This document shows positions 1-8,161 of a stretch of 64,000 nucleotides of DNA, piece by piece. Source of the stretch: Phormidium tenue FACHB-1052 (GTDB lineage Bacteria; Cyanobacteriota; Cyanobacteriia; Phormidesmidales; Phormidesmidaceae); assembly GCF_014696675.1 (NCBI RefSeq), contig NZ_JACJQN010000020.1, positions 1 through 64,000 on the forward strand, written 5' to 3'. A program made the position numbers and the translations under genes. Under the pieces are notes generated by a model that worked only from the letters and a program-made list of their open reading frames with translations, made no database searches and had not been told where the DNA came from. The number at the start of each line of letters is the position of its first letter. The stretch's first letter is position 1.

Positions 1-124
1 CGGTATCCCCACTAGCGGCCACATCATCAACCCTCATCCTGACGAATCCCTCAATACTGGATCCGATTCTCAGTGATGTCACATTAACCTTCCAAGTCGT
101 GGCCCTAGGCGCATCGGGGTCATC

Positions 125-443
125 TGACAAACCCGCCTCTGGATGGTGGTGGCCTTGCTGCACCGGGGAGAGGTCAGTCTGACGCGGTGGCTGCCCTATG
201 TCTCGTGCCGCGGGGTGCAGGCGCAAAGCAAACAACGGCGGCTTGAGTCGCTGGTTGCACAACAACCGTCTGAGCGTCCATCGACTGTACAAACCCTTGA
301 TTCAGGCGGCGTTGGCGGATTGGGGTGAGGACGGTTTGTGCCTAAGCTTGGACACCTCGCTGTTTTGGGATGAGTATTGCTTGATACGCCTGGCGGTTGT
401 ATACCGAGGCCGAGCGTTGCCCGCTGACGGTAAGACTGTTTAA
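125..443 (+). pseudogene. IS4-type transposase remnant, frameshifted
   Basis: Two overlapping reading frames together give a recognisable stretch of an IS4-type DDE transposase. The first frame (about 128-240) reads through MVVALLHRGEVSLTRWLPYV. The second (about 240-430) reads LSRWLHNNRLSVHRLYKP and then LSLDTSLFWDEYCLIRL, which carries the LDTS acidic motif of the family. The frame change lies near 232-246. The match ends abruptly after RALP near 422 and is followed by a stop at 441-443. A stop at 125-127 closes the frame upstream. No intact element ends or terminal inverted repeats are visible, so this is a decayed internal fragment and not a mobile element. Family assignment is from remembered IS4 sequences; decay is seen directly. 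Confidence 0.7.
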
Positions 444-657
444 TTGTCGATAGGCTGGCCACGCGGCTAACCTTTAAAGTCGCATAGTAATCTGTAGAGT
501 CCTGGGGAATAGGCATTGGTTTGCAGTCTTAGTTACCTGCTGACTAAGGCCCGGTCTTGTCTTTTTTACTATACGGAATGGCATCGGCTCTCTACACAGC
601 CATTCAAGCGTCTAGAACCCGTTATCCTAGAAAAGCTGAGTTTTTGAGGGATACGCA

Positions 658-2043
658 GTGCAAACCCCAGACCCCATTCATGTGATCGGCGGCGGGCTGG
701 CCGGTACCGAGGCCGCCTGGCAGATTGCCCAAGCCGGGGTGCCCGTGGTGCTGCACGAAATGCGTCCCCACAAAACATCCCCTGCGCACCACAGCGAGCA
801 TGTGGCCGAGCTGGTGTGCAGCAACTCCTTTGGGGCAATGGCAAGCGATCGCGCCTCGGGCCTGCTCCACGAAGAACTGCGCCAGCTCGGCTCAGTAGTC
901 ATCGGCAAAGCCGACCAGCACCAGGTGCCTGCGGGCGGTGCTCTGGCGGTCGATCGCGGCCTGTTTAGCCAAGACTTGACCGAGACCCTAGAGCGTCACC
1001 CGCTGATTGAGCTGCGGCGCGACGAGGTCACCCGCATTCCCGACGACGGCATTGTGGTGCTGACCACTGGCCCTCTGACCAGCGACGCGCTGTCGGTGGA
1101 TCTGGAGCGGTTCACGGGCCAGGGCTACATGAGCTTTTTTGACGCCGCCAGCCCCATAGTGGTAGGCGACAGCATCGACCAGTCGGTAGCATTTATGGCC
1201 TCTCGCTACGACCGGGGCGAAGCCGCCTACCTCAACTGCCCCATGAACCGCGAGCAGTATCTCCACTTTTGGACTGAGCTGTGCAACGCCGAACAGGCCG
1301 AGCTCAAGGATTTTGAGCGCGAAACCGCTAAGTTCTTTGAAGCCTGCCTGCCGATCGAAGAAATGGCGCGGCGCGGCGAAGACACTATGCGCTACGGCCC
1401 GCTCAAGCCCGTGGGGCTATTCGACGCCCGCCTGGGTGACTTCAAAGACCCAGAGAATAAGAGCAAAAAGCCCTACGCCGTGGTGCAGCTGCGCCAGGAA
1501 GACAAAAGCGGCCAGCTATGGAACATGGTGGGCTTTCAAACCAACCTGCGCTGGGGCGAACAGGCGCGGGTGTTTCGGCTGATTCCAGGTTTGGAAAATG
1601 CCGAGTTTGTGCGCATGGGGGTGATGCACCGCAACACGTTTTTGAATTCGCCGGAGCTGCTGCACAACACGCTGCAATTCAAAGCGCGGCCCACGCTGCT
1701 GGCGGCGGGGCAGCTAGTGGGCACCGAGGGCTATACGGCGGCGGTGGCTGGTGGCTGGCTGGCTGGGACGAATGCGGCCCGTCTGGCCTTGGGCCAAGAG
1801 CAGCTAAACTTGCCGGTGACGATGATGCTGGGGGCGCTGGTCGATTTCATTACCTCAGCGGAGCCGAAGCACTTTCAGCCAATGCCGCCCAACTTTGGCA
1901 TTCTGCCGCCGCTGCCGGTGAAGGTGCGCAATAAACGGGAACGCTATGGACAGTATCGCGATCGCGCCTTTAACGATCTCCATACCTGGGCCAGCCAGCA
2001 CGGTCTTAGTTTGGTTCAGAACTCGCTGATGGCCACAGCCTGA
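658..2043 (+). CDS. trmFO: TrmFO, folate/FAD-dependent tRNA (uracil-54-C5)-methyltransferase
   Basis: The protein (461 aa) makes ribothymidine at position 54 of the tRNA T-loop, using methylenetetrahydrofolate as carbon donor and FADH2 as reductant, in the cytoplasm. The N-terminus carries the FAD-binding glycine motif [15 protein letters not shown], followed by the family motifs [16 protein letters not shown] and LLHEELR. Further on are [36 protein letters not shown] (split here as two motifs around residues 230-260) and the C-terminal [12 protein letters not shown]. Length is normal for the GidA-like small form. The start is GTG at 658, supported by GAGGG at 646-650, seven bases upstream. 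The gene stands alone on this strand after the transposase remnant. Confidence 0.96.
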   Translation: MQTPDPIHVIGGGLAGTEAAWQIAQAGVPVVLHEMRPHKTSPAHHSEHVAELVCSNSFGAMASDRASGLLHEELRQLGSVVIGKADQHQVPAGGALAVDRGLFSQDLTETLERHPLIELRRDEVTRIPDDGIVVLTTGPLTSDALSVDLERFTGQGYMSFFDAASPIVVGDSIDQSVAFMASRYDRGEAAYLNCPMNREQYLHFWTELCNAEQAELKDFERETAKFFEACLPIEEMARRGEDTMRYGPLKPVGLFDARLGDFKDPENKSKKPYAVVQLRQEDKSGQLWNMVGFQTNLRWGEQARVFRLIPGLENAEFVRMGVMHRNTFLNSPELLHNTLQFKARPTLLAAGQLVGTEGYTAAVAGGWLAGTNAARLALGQEQLNLPVTMMLGALVDFITSAEPKHFQPMPPNFGILPPLPVKVRNKRERYGQYRDRAFNDLHTWASQHGLSLVQNSLMATA

Positions 2044-2090
2044 GCGAGGCAGTCAGCCTAATTCATCGGATAGATTTGCAATAATCTTCG

Positions 2091-2119
2091 TTGCAGAAAC
2101 CTTTGGGCTAGGCTATCGT
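2091..2119 (+). promoter_or_regulatory. Candidate sigma-70 type promoter
   Basis: TTGCAG at 2091-2096 and TATCGT at 2114-2119 are separated by 17 bases, a good fit to -35 and -10 boxes. It would start transcription near 2126, about 48 bases before the small gene at 2174. Based on sequence match only. Confidence 0.35.
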
Positions 2120-2173
2120 GTCTAAGATTAAGGGAAAATTCAGTTTTGTTTAAGAGAAGGTTATTTATGCCCT

Positions 2174-2422
2174 ATGTCCTATTCTGGCTCTACTAACAAT
2201 CGGCGTGATTTGGATAGATTTATCTCTCCAAAGAGTTCTTACTACGGCACGTTTTCGCCTCAGCAGCTTGTGTTTAACGCCAACCTGCAAGAGTTTGCCA
2301 ACCGGGTTGGCTACATTTCGGGTTTACAAACTGGCGGCAAGCTCTCGCCCGATGAGGCTTTTGAGCAAATCAAATCGCTGTATAAGCAGCTTAAACAGAC
2401 TAAAAAAGGGTTAGAAATCTAA
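2174..2422 (+). CDS. Small conserved cyanobacterial protein (DUF7219-like)
   Basis: An 82-residue soluble protein that I recognise only as a small conserved cyanobacterial family, probably the one called DUF7219. It begins MSYSGSTNNRRDLDRFISPKS, is rich in aromatic residues and polar loops in its first half, and ends in a charged amphipathic helix (DEAFEQIKSLYKQLKQTKKG). No signal peptide or membrane segment. AGAAGG at 2155-2160 lies 13 bases before the ATG, a long spacing. An upstream ATG at 2167 is in another frame and soon closes. It has its own likely promoter at 2091-2119 and a strong terminator downstream at 2507-2554, so it is probably monocistronic. Function unknown. Confidence 0.75.
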   Translation: MSYSGSTNNRRDLDRFISPKSSYYGTFSPQQLVFNANLQEFANRVGYISGLQTGGKLSPDEAFEQIKSLYKQLKQTKKGLEI

Positions 2423-2506
2423 GCATCGGGGTTTGCATAAAGGCCCCTCCTTAGAATGCGTTTGAGCGAATGCGATCGCAGCTGGCTTTCTCACCTGGCG
2501 ATCGCG

Positions 2507-2554
2507 CCAAAAAGTACGGGTGTCTCTAGCTTTAGAGACACCCGTACTTTTTGG
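2507..2554 (+). terminator. 22-bp perfect hairpin, bidirectional terminator
   Basis: Positions 2507-2528 and 2533-2554 are exact reverse complements with a four-base loop (gctt). The arms begin with CCAAAAAG and end with CTTTTTGG, so each strand ends its stem with a T run. This is a strong intrinsic terminator after the gene at 2174-2422. The rest of 2423-2799 has no supported gene. Confidence 0.8.
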
Positions 2555-2706
2555 CCGTTTGAGGTCTTGGCGCTAGGGCAAAAGACCGAAGATAAACGAG
2601 CAAAAAATGCCCAACAGGCTTGAATCATGGCATTTTAGACTGTCCTAACCTAGACCTCACCTGCCGTAGCCCGTAGCCAATCACCACCCCATTCTGCCAG
2701 AGTGAA

Positions 2707-2776
2707 TTGGTCTCACCCTGAGACCAAAGCAAATCTAGCTTAGTCTCATAAAAAGAAATATGAGACTTGATATGAT
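2707..2776 (+). promoter_or_regulatory. Two TGAGAC inverted repeats abutting an extended -10 promoter
   Basis: Two inverted repeats built on the same hexamer lie just before the nuclease gene. The first has 9-base arms at 2707-2715 (TTGGTCTCA) and 2719-2727. The second has 9-base arms at 2742-2750 (AGTCTCATA) and 2759-2767 (TATGAGACT). Directly next to it is an extended -10 element, TGATATGAT at 2768-2776. The second repeat therefore covers the -35 region, where a repressor dimer could block transcription. The sites do not match the cyanobacterial LexA box I know. Operator function is inferred. Confidence 0.5.
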
Positions 2777-2799
2777 ACTTTACTCTCACGAAGGGCGAG

Positions 2800-3519
2800 T
2801 TGGTGGCTACAATTTCAGCGTCACTACTCAAACAACTCAAACAGACTATGGTGCATCGGCTTCCTCGCTATGTGGCTAAACGGGTGCGCCGCGATCGCAA
2901 AATGCTCTATGAGGTGGAGGGGTGCTGCTATCCCGGTGTGACCACCGTGCTATCGGCCACCAAGCCGCAGGAATCGCGAGATGCTCTACAGCGCTGGCGA
3001 CAGCGGGTAGGAGTGGAAGCAGCCCAACAAATTTCGGGCAAGGCGTCTTCGGCAGGTACGCGGTTGCACAAACAGATTGCGGCCCACCTCAACGGCGCAA
3101 CGGTGGAAATTCCGGCTGATTTGGCGGGTTATTGGGAGTCAATCTTGCCGGTGCTGGATCAGGTGGACGAGGTGCTGTTGGTAGAAGGGGCCGTGTGGCA
3201 CCCAGCGGGGTTTGTGGGCATTCCCGATGCGCTGGTGGTGGTGAAGGGTGAACTGCACCTGTGCGACTGGAAAACGGCCCTACGGCCCAAGCAACCCCAG
3301 TGGCTGGGGGATTATTTTTTGCAGATTGCAGCCTATCGGGAGGCAGCCCATCAAGTCTATGCAGACTTTGGGTTGACGGTGCAAAAGGGGCTGGTAGCGA
3401 TCGCCCTAGCGGATCAACCGGCTCAGCTGTTTGAGGTTTCTTTAGAAGATATGGACGATTATTGGAACCAATTTCAGCAGCGACTGCAAGAGTTTGAGCA
3501 CCGCAGGCTGAGGTCATAG
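2800..3519 (+). CDS. PD-(D/E)XK nuclease family protein (RecB/Cas4/MGME1-like)
   Basis: A 239-residue protein with the ordered motifs of the RecB/Cas4-like PD-(D/E)XK exonuclease fold. GTRLHKQIAAHL (near residue 88) is the entry helix, LVEGAVW supplies an acidic residue, GIPDALVVV supplies the metal-binding Asp, and LCDWKTA supplies the D-x-K pair. QIAAYREA is the Q-x3-Y motif of the following helix. All core residues are present, so it is probably active on DNA ends. The start is TTG at 2800 or GTG at 2803, both following AAGGG at 2791-2795; ATG at 2848 would remove a non-conserved leader. It is preceded by operator-like repeats (2707-2767) and so may be tightly controlled. The substrate and partner are unknown; no CRISPR genes are nearby. 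Confidence 0.75.
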   Translation: MVATISASLLKQLKQTMVHRLPRYVAKRVRRDRKMLYEVEGCCYPGVTTVLSATKPQESRDALQRWRQRVGVEAAQQISGKASSAGTRLHKQIAAHLNGATVEIPADLAGYWESILPVLDQVDEVLLVEGAVWHPAGFVGIPDALVVVKGELHLCDWKTALRPKQPQWLGDYFLQIAAYREAAHQVYADFGLTVQKGLVAIALADQPAQLFEVSLEDMDDYWNQFQQRLQEFEHRRLRS

Positions 3520-3544
3520 GTGGATTGGGGCCATGAAAAAGTGT

Positions 3545-3574
3545 TCGCGAGCATAGTGAATTCCATGCTCGCGA
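3545..3574 (-). terminator. Hairpin terminator for the minus-strand CHRD gene
   Basis: Arms at 3545-3554 (TCGCGAGCAT) and 3565-3574 are perfect complements around a 10-base loop. Read on the minus strand the stem is followed by ACACTTTTTC, a T run, fitting a terminator of the gene ending at 3643. Confidence 0.6.
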
Positions 3575-3642
3575 GTGAGTAGACCCTATTCAGTTAAGCT
3601 TTTTTTGAGGCCGCTCAAGCAAGGCTCTTTGCAGCAGCGCCC

Positions 3643-4161
3643 TTAATCGTGAGCTTCAAGCTGTCCACGAATAGCCCCATCCGGAAAAGTCGGGTTATGG
3701 ACGTTGATGTAGAACGCTTCAGGATTGCTTAAAATTCGCTGCACAATACCGGCTTCGCCCGTGGGAAACTTGCCTTCTTCCCCTTCGGTTAAACAGTCGC
3801 CTGCATTACCGTCTTGAGGCCCAGCGAGGGCGGCCACTACAGGGCCGTTTTCGCCCATGGCTCCTTCGTGAATATGGGCGGCCATGCCGTCGCCCACGGG
3901 CACCATTTGGATACCAGATACTTCTAAAACGTAGCAAAGGGTGGTGGGATCACCATCAACGCCAAAAACGTAGGCGCTACCAGTGCCGGTGGCATCACCA
4001 ACCATTTCGCTAAGGTCTTCGCCGACTTCGGCGCTGCCGTCTAGTTGCGTGGTCAGTACGGTATTGGTGTGACCGGCAAAGGCACTCTGGGAGAGAGTAG
4101 CACCTACGGCTACCGTCACTGCACCCAGAACAACAGTAAACTCTTGAATTTTGCTTTTCAT
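3643..4161 (-). CDS. Secreted CHRD-domain protein
   Basis: A 172-residue exported protein. It starts with a signal peptide (MKSKIQEFTVVLGAVTVAVG, then an AFA-G cleavage-like site) and continues as a CHRD (chordin-type) domain: TTQLDGSAEVG near the mature N-terminus, AHIHEGAMGENGPVV in the middle and FYINVHNPTFPDGAIRGQL at the end. CHRD domains form beta-sandwich folds in extracellular proteins; their role in bacteria is not established. The ATG at 4161 is preferred over an upstream TTG at 4179 because AAGAGAAGAGAA lies directly before it and the signal peptide then has a normal short basic start. A hairpin terminator follows at 3545-3574. The gene is convergent with the PD-(D/E)XK gene. Confidence 0.85.
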   Translation of the reverse strand: MKSKIQEFTVVLGAVTVAVGATLSQSAFAGHTNTVLTTQLDGSAEVGEDLSEMVGDATGTGSAYVFGVDGDPTTLCYVLEVSGIQMVPVGDGMAAHIHEGAMGENGPVVAALAGPQDGNAGDCLTEGEEGKFPTGEAGIVQRILSNPEAFYINVHNPTFPDGAIRGQLEAHD

Positions 4162-4348
4162 TTCTCTTCTCTTGCTCAATGTTATTTGTAGTCAATCGCA
4201 GATTTTTTGGCTCGTTTGCGTCGCTGCGCTTGCCACTGCTCTTCTCTATACGCAGAAAAAGCCCGCTTGGATGCACCAAAAGCGAACTGAGGCTGTAATC
4301 GACAGATTTATAACGGTTCGCTTGGATGGTTGGGAGCCTATCTACAGG

Positions 4349-5569
4349 CTATTGGCGGTCTGAGATCACTTTGGTCTGAAAAATCGCGATCGCCATTGCC
4401 CCGGCAATCAGCCCCCAAAAGGCGGAGCCAATGCCGAAGAGGGTGACACCGGAGGCGGTGACCAGGAAGGTGATCAGGGCGGGTTCGCGCTGGGTTTCGT
4501 CGCGTAGGGCAGTGAAGAGGCCGGTGCCGATGGTGCCGAGTAGGGCTAGACCGGCGATCGCCAGAACCAGCTCTTGGGGAAAAGCGGCAAAGACTGCACC
4601 GACGGTGGCTCCAAAGAGGCCGATGAGTAGATAGAAGAAACCGGCGGCGATCGCCGCCACATACCGCTTACTGGGGTCTTCGTGGGCTTCGCGGCCCATA
4701 CAGATGGCGGCGGTGATGGCGGCTAGGTTCAGCGCAAAGCCACCAAAGGGCGCGAGGATTACGTTAGCGGCTCCCGTCCAGCCAATGATAGGGGAGATGG
4801 GAACGGAGTCATAGCCAGAGGCTTGTAGGACGGCGACTCCTGGGATGTTTTGGGAAGCCATGGTGACTATGAACAGCGGCAGAGCGACGCCGACAAAGGC
4901 TCCGAGGGAGAATTGGGGGACGATGAATACTGGGCGGGCCAGTTGCAGAGTGACGGTGTCGAACTGGATTAGGTTTTGCAGAGCGGCGATCGCGATTCCC
5001 ACCCCCAGCGCTGCCACTACGGCATAACGCGGCTTGAGGCGGCGCATCGCCAGGTAAGTGCAAAACATGGCAAAGGTCATGGCGAACTGGGTCTGCATGG
5101 CGGTAAACACGTCCAACCCAAAGCGCAGCAGCACTCCGGCCAGCATGCCCGCCGATAGCGATAGGGGAATGCGGTTTATTAACCGCTCAAACCAGCCGGT
5201 GAACCCAGCTAGGGTAATCAGCACCCCAGAGACCAAAAAGGCTCCGATCGCTTCGGTCATGGGCACCCCAGTGGCAGAGGTAATCAGCAGGGCCGCGCCA
5301 GGGGTAGACCAGGCGGTGACGACGGGGGCACGATAGCGCAGGGGAAGGCCAATGCAGGTGAGACCCATGCCCAGGCCCAAGGCCCACATCCAGGAGGCGA
5401 TTTCTGCCGGGGTAGCATTGAGGGCTTGGGCAGCCTGGAACACAATCACCGCTGAGCTAGTGAAGCCCACCAGCACGGTGACAAAGCCCGCAATGATCGC
5501 CGAGAAAGAGAGATCGTTGACTATGCCTTTAGCGGCCATATTTTTGCCCAAAGGTAGATCTTCCGCCAA
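4349..5569 (-). CDS. benE: BenE family benzoate/H+ symporter
   Basis: A polytopic inner-membrane protein (up to 406 aa, about 11-12 hydrophobic segments) of the BenE family, which imports benzoate-like aromatic acids with protons. Recognisable stretches are FVTVLVGFTSSAVIVFQAA near the N-terminus, VVTAWSTPGAALL, LSLSAGMLAGVLLRFG, and VTMASQNIPGVAVLQASGY in the second half. Length is normal. The reading frame opens with TTG at 5569; ATG at 5539 (MAAKGIVNDLSFS) is an equally good start close to the first membrane segment. It lies 110 bases downstream of an AraC-type regulator on the same strand, which may control it. Substrate is inferred from the family. Confidence 0.87.
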   Translation of the reverse strand: MAEDLPLGKNMAAKGIVNDLSFSAIIAGFVTVLVGFTSSAVIVFQAAQALNATPAEIASWMWALGLGMGLTCIGLPLRYRAPVVTAWSTPGAALLITSATGVPMTEAIGAFLVSGVLITLAGFTGWFERLINRIPLSLSAGMLAGVLLRFGLDVFTAMQTQFAMTFAMFCTYLAMRRLKPRYAVVAALGVGIAIAALQNLIQFDTVTLQLARPVFIVPQFSLGAFVGVALPLFIVTMASQNIPGVAVLQASGYDSVPISPIIGWTGAANVILAPFGGFALNLAAITAAICMGREAHEDPSKRYVAAIAAGFFYLLIGLFGATVGAVFAAFPQELVLAIAGLALLGTIGTGLFTALRDETQREPALITFLVTASGVTLFGIGSAFWGLIAGAMAIAIFQTKVISDRQ

Positions 5570-5679
5570 AGTTTGTTTGCTGTTCTTGTGTCTGTAGGGG
5601 TGCAGCGAGCTGTCCTCCTACAAGGTATTTGCCTCAACTGAAGCTTTGAATGGGGACAACCTGACCAGCCTACCGAGGC

Positions 5680-6564
5680 TCAGGAGTCGTAGTCTTGGAC
5701 AAAATTGCCCTGGCGATATTGGCCGGGGGTGACGCCAAAGGCCTGCTTAAACGCGCGATTGAGGTGGCTTTGGTCATAGAAGCCGTGGGCGATCGCAATA
5801 TCAACAATCGATTGAGCGGTGTGGAGCGATCGCTTGGCCTGCACTAGCTGCCAGTGACGCTGGTAGCTGTGGGGCGGCAACCCCACCTGCTGGCGAAAGC
5901 TGCGAATTAAGTAGTAGGGGCTGAGGCCCACCCGCTGGGCCAAGGTTTCAACGGAGATCGATTTGGCATAGTGGGCCTTGAGGTAGGTTTGCGCCTGGGC
6001 GATGGCCTGACTGGTGGGCTGCGACGACTGCCAGCGGCGCTGTCGATCTCCGTAGCGATCGATTAAATAAGCGATCAACTCTAGCAGCAGGGAGTCTTGC
6101 TCTAGCGGAAGGGCGGGCCGACTAAGGGCGATAAACAAACGGCTAAAAATAGCCTGCCCAACGGCATCAACGTCGGTGTTTGGGGCGATCGCAAAGAAGG
6201 GCAGCCCTGGGGATGTCCATTCTAGCTGGGCCAAGACGGCCTGCATTTTTGGCACACTGATATAGAGGTTGCGAAAGCCCCAGCCCTGGTCGCCCTGCAC
6301 CTGCCCGGTGTGAACCTCGCCGGGGTGAATGAAATTAAAGCTGCCGGGGTAGGCGCAATGGTTGCCGCCGCGATAGAAAAAGCCGCCTAAACCGCCGTGG
6401 TTGAGGCCGATGGTGTAGGCCTCGTGCATGTGCTTGGCGAAAGCATGGCGGTAGAGCTGGGCGCTAAATAGCTCAATGCCAGACAGGTTGGGCTGCCACA
6501 GTCGGGCAAATTCCGTTTCGGCGGGCATCACAAGGTGAAAGTGGTGGGAGGGAAGTTGTCGCAC
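5680..6564 (-). CDS. AraC-family transcriptional regulator
   Basis: A 294-residue regulator. The N-terminal half has a cupin-like AraC ligand-binding domain (HMHEAYTIGLNHGG, with FIHPGEVHTG). The C-terminal about 100 residues hold the two AraC helix-turn-helix units: SVETLAQRVGLSPYYLIRSF and IVDIAIAHGFYDQSHLNRAF, followed by the signature GVTPGQYR. The frame opens with GTG at 6564; ATG at 6528 is an alternative. A 16-base inverted repeat at 6571-6586 lies immediately upstream and may be its own operator. It sits between BenE (same strand, downstream) and a divergent MFS transporter at 6777, the usual position for a local regulator of transport genes. Confidence 0.93.
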   Translation of the reverse strand: MRQLPSHHFHLVMPAETEFARLWQPNLSGIELFSAQLYRHAFAKHMHEAYTIGLNHGGLGGFFYRGGNHCAYPGSFNFIHPGEVHTGQVQGDQGWGFRNLYISVPKMQAVLAQLEWTSPGLPFFAIAPNTDVDAVGQAIFSRLFIALSRPALPLEQDSLLLELIAYLIDRYGDRQRRWQSSQPTSQAIAQAQTYLKAHYAKSISVETLAQRVGLSPYYLIRSFRQQVGLPPHSYQRHWQLVQAKRSLHTAQSIVDIAIAHGFYDQSHLNRAFKQAFGVTPGQYRQGNFVQDYDS

Positions 6565-6570
6565 TGCTCT

Positions 6571-6586
6571 GTAGTATGTATACTAC
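6571..6586. promoter_or_regulatory. Inverted repeat GTAGTAT-gt-ATACTAC
   Basis: Seven-base arms around a two-base centre sit in the divergent interval between the AraC regulator (start 6564, minus) and the MFS transporter (6777, plus). The position, six bases before the regulator's start, suggests an autoregulatory operator or a dyad over the promoter. Inferred from symmetry and position only. Confidence 0.4.
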
Positions 6587-6776
6587 AAATCTGTTATCGA
6601 GGCTTTGGTAGCTCCGCAATCTCTAGGTCAGAAGCAGTTTAGTGCTGAATCCAGGTTGATTACTTCCATGCTCTCAGGCAAAGACCGTCTGCCTCACCCC
6701 TTGTCTGATTTGAGCCAAACTCAGACGCAGCTCTGACCAACACAATTTAAACCGTAGGTGGGGTGAAGAGGATTCC

Positions 6777-8108
6777 ATGAAACCCGTTTTTTATGCCATT
6801 TTAGCCAACTCATTGGTGGCGATTCTAACCAACACCTTGGTCTGGTTTGGGGTCACGTTTTGGGTTTACCTGCAAACTCAGTCGGTGCTGGCGACCTCGG
6901 TGATGGCTGGCATCTATTTGGTCACCGTCGCCGTTTCCGGCTTTTTCTTAGGGTCGCTGGTCGATCGCTACCGCAAAAAGAATGCCCTGCTGATTTCTAG
7001 CGCGGGTTCGCTAGTGATGTATGCCCTGGCCTACCTAATTTATGTCTCTACGCCAGCGGCTGTTTTTGCCGATGCGTCTAGCGCCATGCTCTGGGGATTT
7101 ATCGTTTTGGCGCTGATGGGGGCGATCGCTGGCAACCTGCGCACCATCGCTCTGCCAACGCTGGTCACGATACTGATTGCTGAAGCGGAACGTGACAAGG
7201 CCAATGGTCTAGTCGGCACCATCAATGGCGTGGCTTTTTTGGGCGCTTCGGTCGTTAGCGGGCTGGTGATCGGGTTTTTGGGCATGTATTGGATGCTGGT
7301 CATGGCGATCGCGCTCAGCGTTTTGACCATCCTCCATTTGTGTACGATCGCTATTCCTGAAAAGCGAATTGTTCAGACTGGGGCGAAATCTGATCATATT
7401 GATATTCGCGGCACGATTCGGGTGATTCGTTTGGTGCCGGGGTTGTTTGCGCTGATCTTTTTTAACTGCTTCAACAACTTTTTGGGCGGCGTCTTTATGT
7501 CGCTGATGGATGCCTATGGGCTATCGCTGGTGTCGGTGCAGGTTTGGGGCATCGTGTGGGGGGTGTTGAGCCTGGGGTTTATTGTGGGCGGGCTGGGGGT
7601 GGCCCGGTTTGGGTTAGGCAAAAGCCCGCTGCGAACGATGTTTCTATCCAACATTGTGATGTGGGTGGTGGCGATGGGCTTTACGATTCAGCCGTCGATT
7701 ACTTTGCTGGGGGTAGGTTTATTTGTGTATCTGTGCCTGATTCCGGTGGTTGAAGCGTCGGAACAGCTAATTTTGCAGACGATGATTCCGCTGGAGCGTC
7801 AGGGACGGGTGTTTGGCTTTGCCCAAAGTATTGAGCAGGCCGCTTCGCCGCTGACGGCGTTTATGATTGGCCCAATCGCCCAATTTTTGTTTATTCCGTT
7901 TATGACCACCGGAGCCGGGGTTGATTTAATTGGCTCCTGGTATGGCACTGGCATCGATCGCGGCATTGCTCTGTTGTTTACGTTGACGGGGCTGGTGGGG
8001 CTGGTGGTGACGGTGATAGCGATGCGATCGCGCGCTTACCGCAATCTGTCGGCAGATTATCGGCGGCGCTACGCCGAGACTGTTCAACTTGAGACCGGGA
8101 CTTTGTGA
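6777..8108 (+). CDS. MFS transporter (drug/siderophore exporter type)
   Basis: A 443-residue integral membrane protein with about 12 hydrophobic segments. The loop after the second segment carries a motif-A-like GSLVDRYRKKN near residue 62, typical of the major facilitator superfamily. The sequence style (YAILANSLVAILTNTLVWFG, GAIAGNLRTIALPTLV, GLVGTINGVAFLGASVVSGL) resembles the EntS-like exporters. ATG at 6777 starts directly in a membrane segment. The gene is divergent from an AraC regulator, and the interval holds the repeat at 6571-6586, so joint control is likely. The substrate cannot be read from sequence. Confidence 0.88.
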   Translation: MKPVFYAILANSLVAILTNTLVWFGVTFWVYLQTQSVLATSVMAGIYLVTVAVSGFFLGSLVDRYRKKNALLISSAGSLVMYALAYLIYVSTPAAVFADASSAMLWGFIVLALMGAIAGNLRTIALPTLVTILIAEAERDKANGLVGTINGVAFLGASVVSGLVIGFLGMYWMLVMAIALSVLTILHLCTIAIPEKRIVQTGAKSDHIDIRGTIRVIRLVPGLFALIFFNCFNNFLGGVFMSLMDAYGLSLVSVQVWGIVWGVLSLGFIVGGLGVARFGLGKSPLRTMFLSNIVMWVVAMGFTIQPSITLLGVGLFVYLCLIPVVEASEQLILQTMIPLERQGRVFGFAQSIEQAASPLTAFMIGPIAQFLFIPFMTTGAGVDLIGSWYGTGIDRGIALLFTLTGLVGLVVTVIAMRSRAYRNLSADYRRRYAETVQLETGTL

Positions 8109-8161
8109 TGGGAGGTTCGCAACGCAACCTGGGGGTCTCTTTTGAATTTGGGTTACTCATT

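Noticed and set aside
2625-2840. Minus-strand 71-codon frame over the TGAGAC repeats
   Set aside because: It crosses the promoter and operator-like repeats of the plus-strand nuclease and has no protein-like features.
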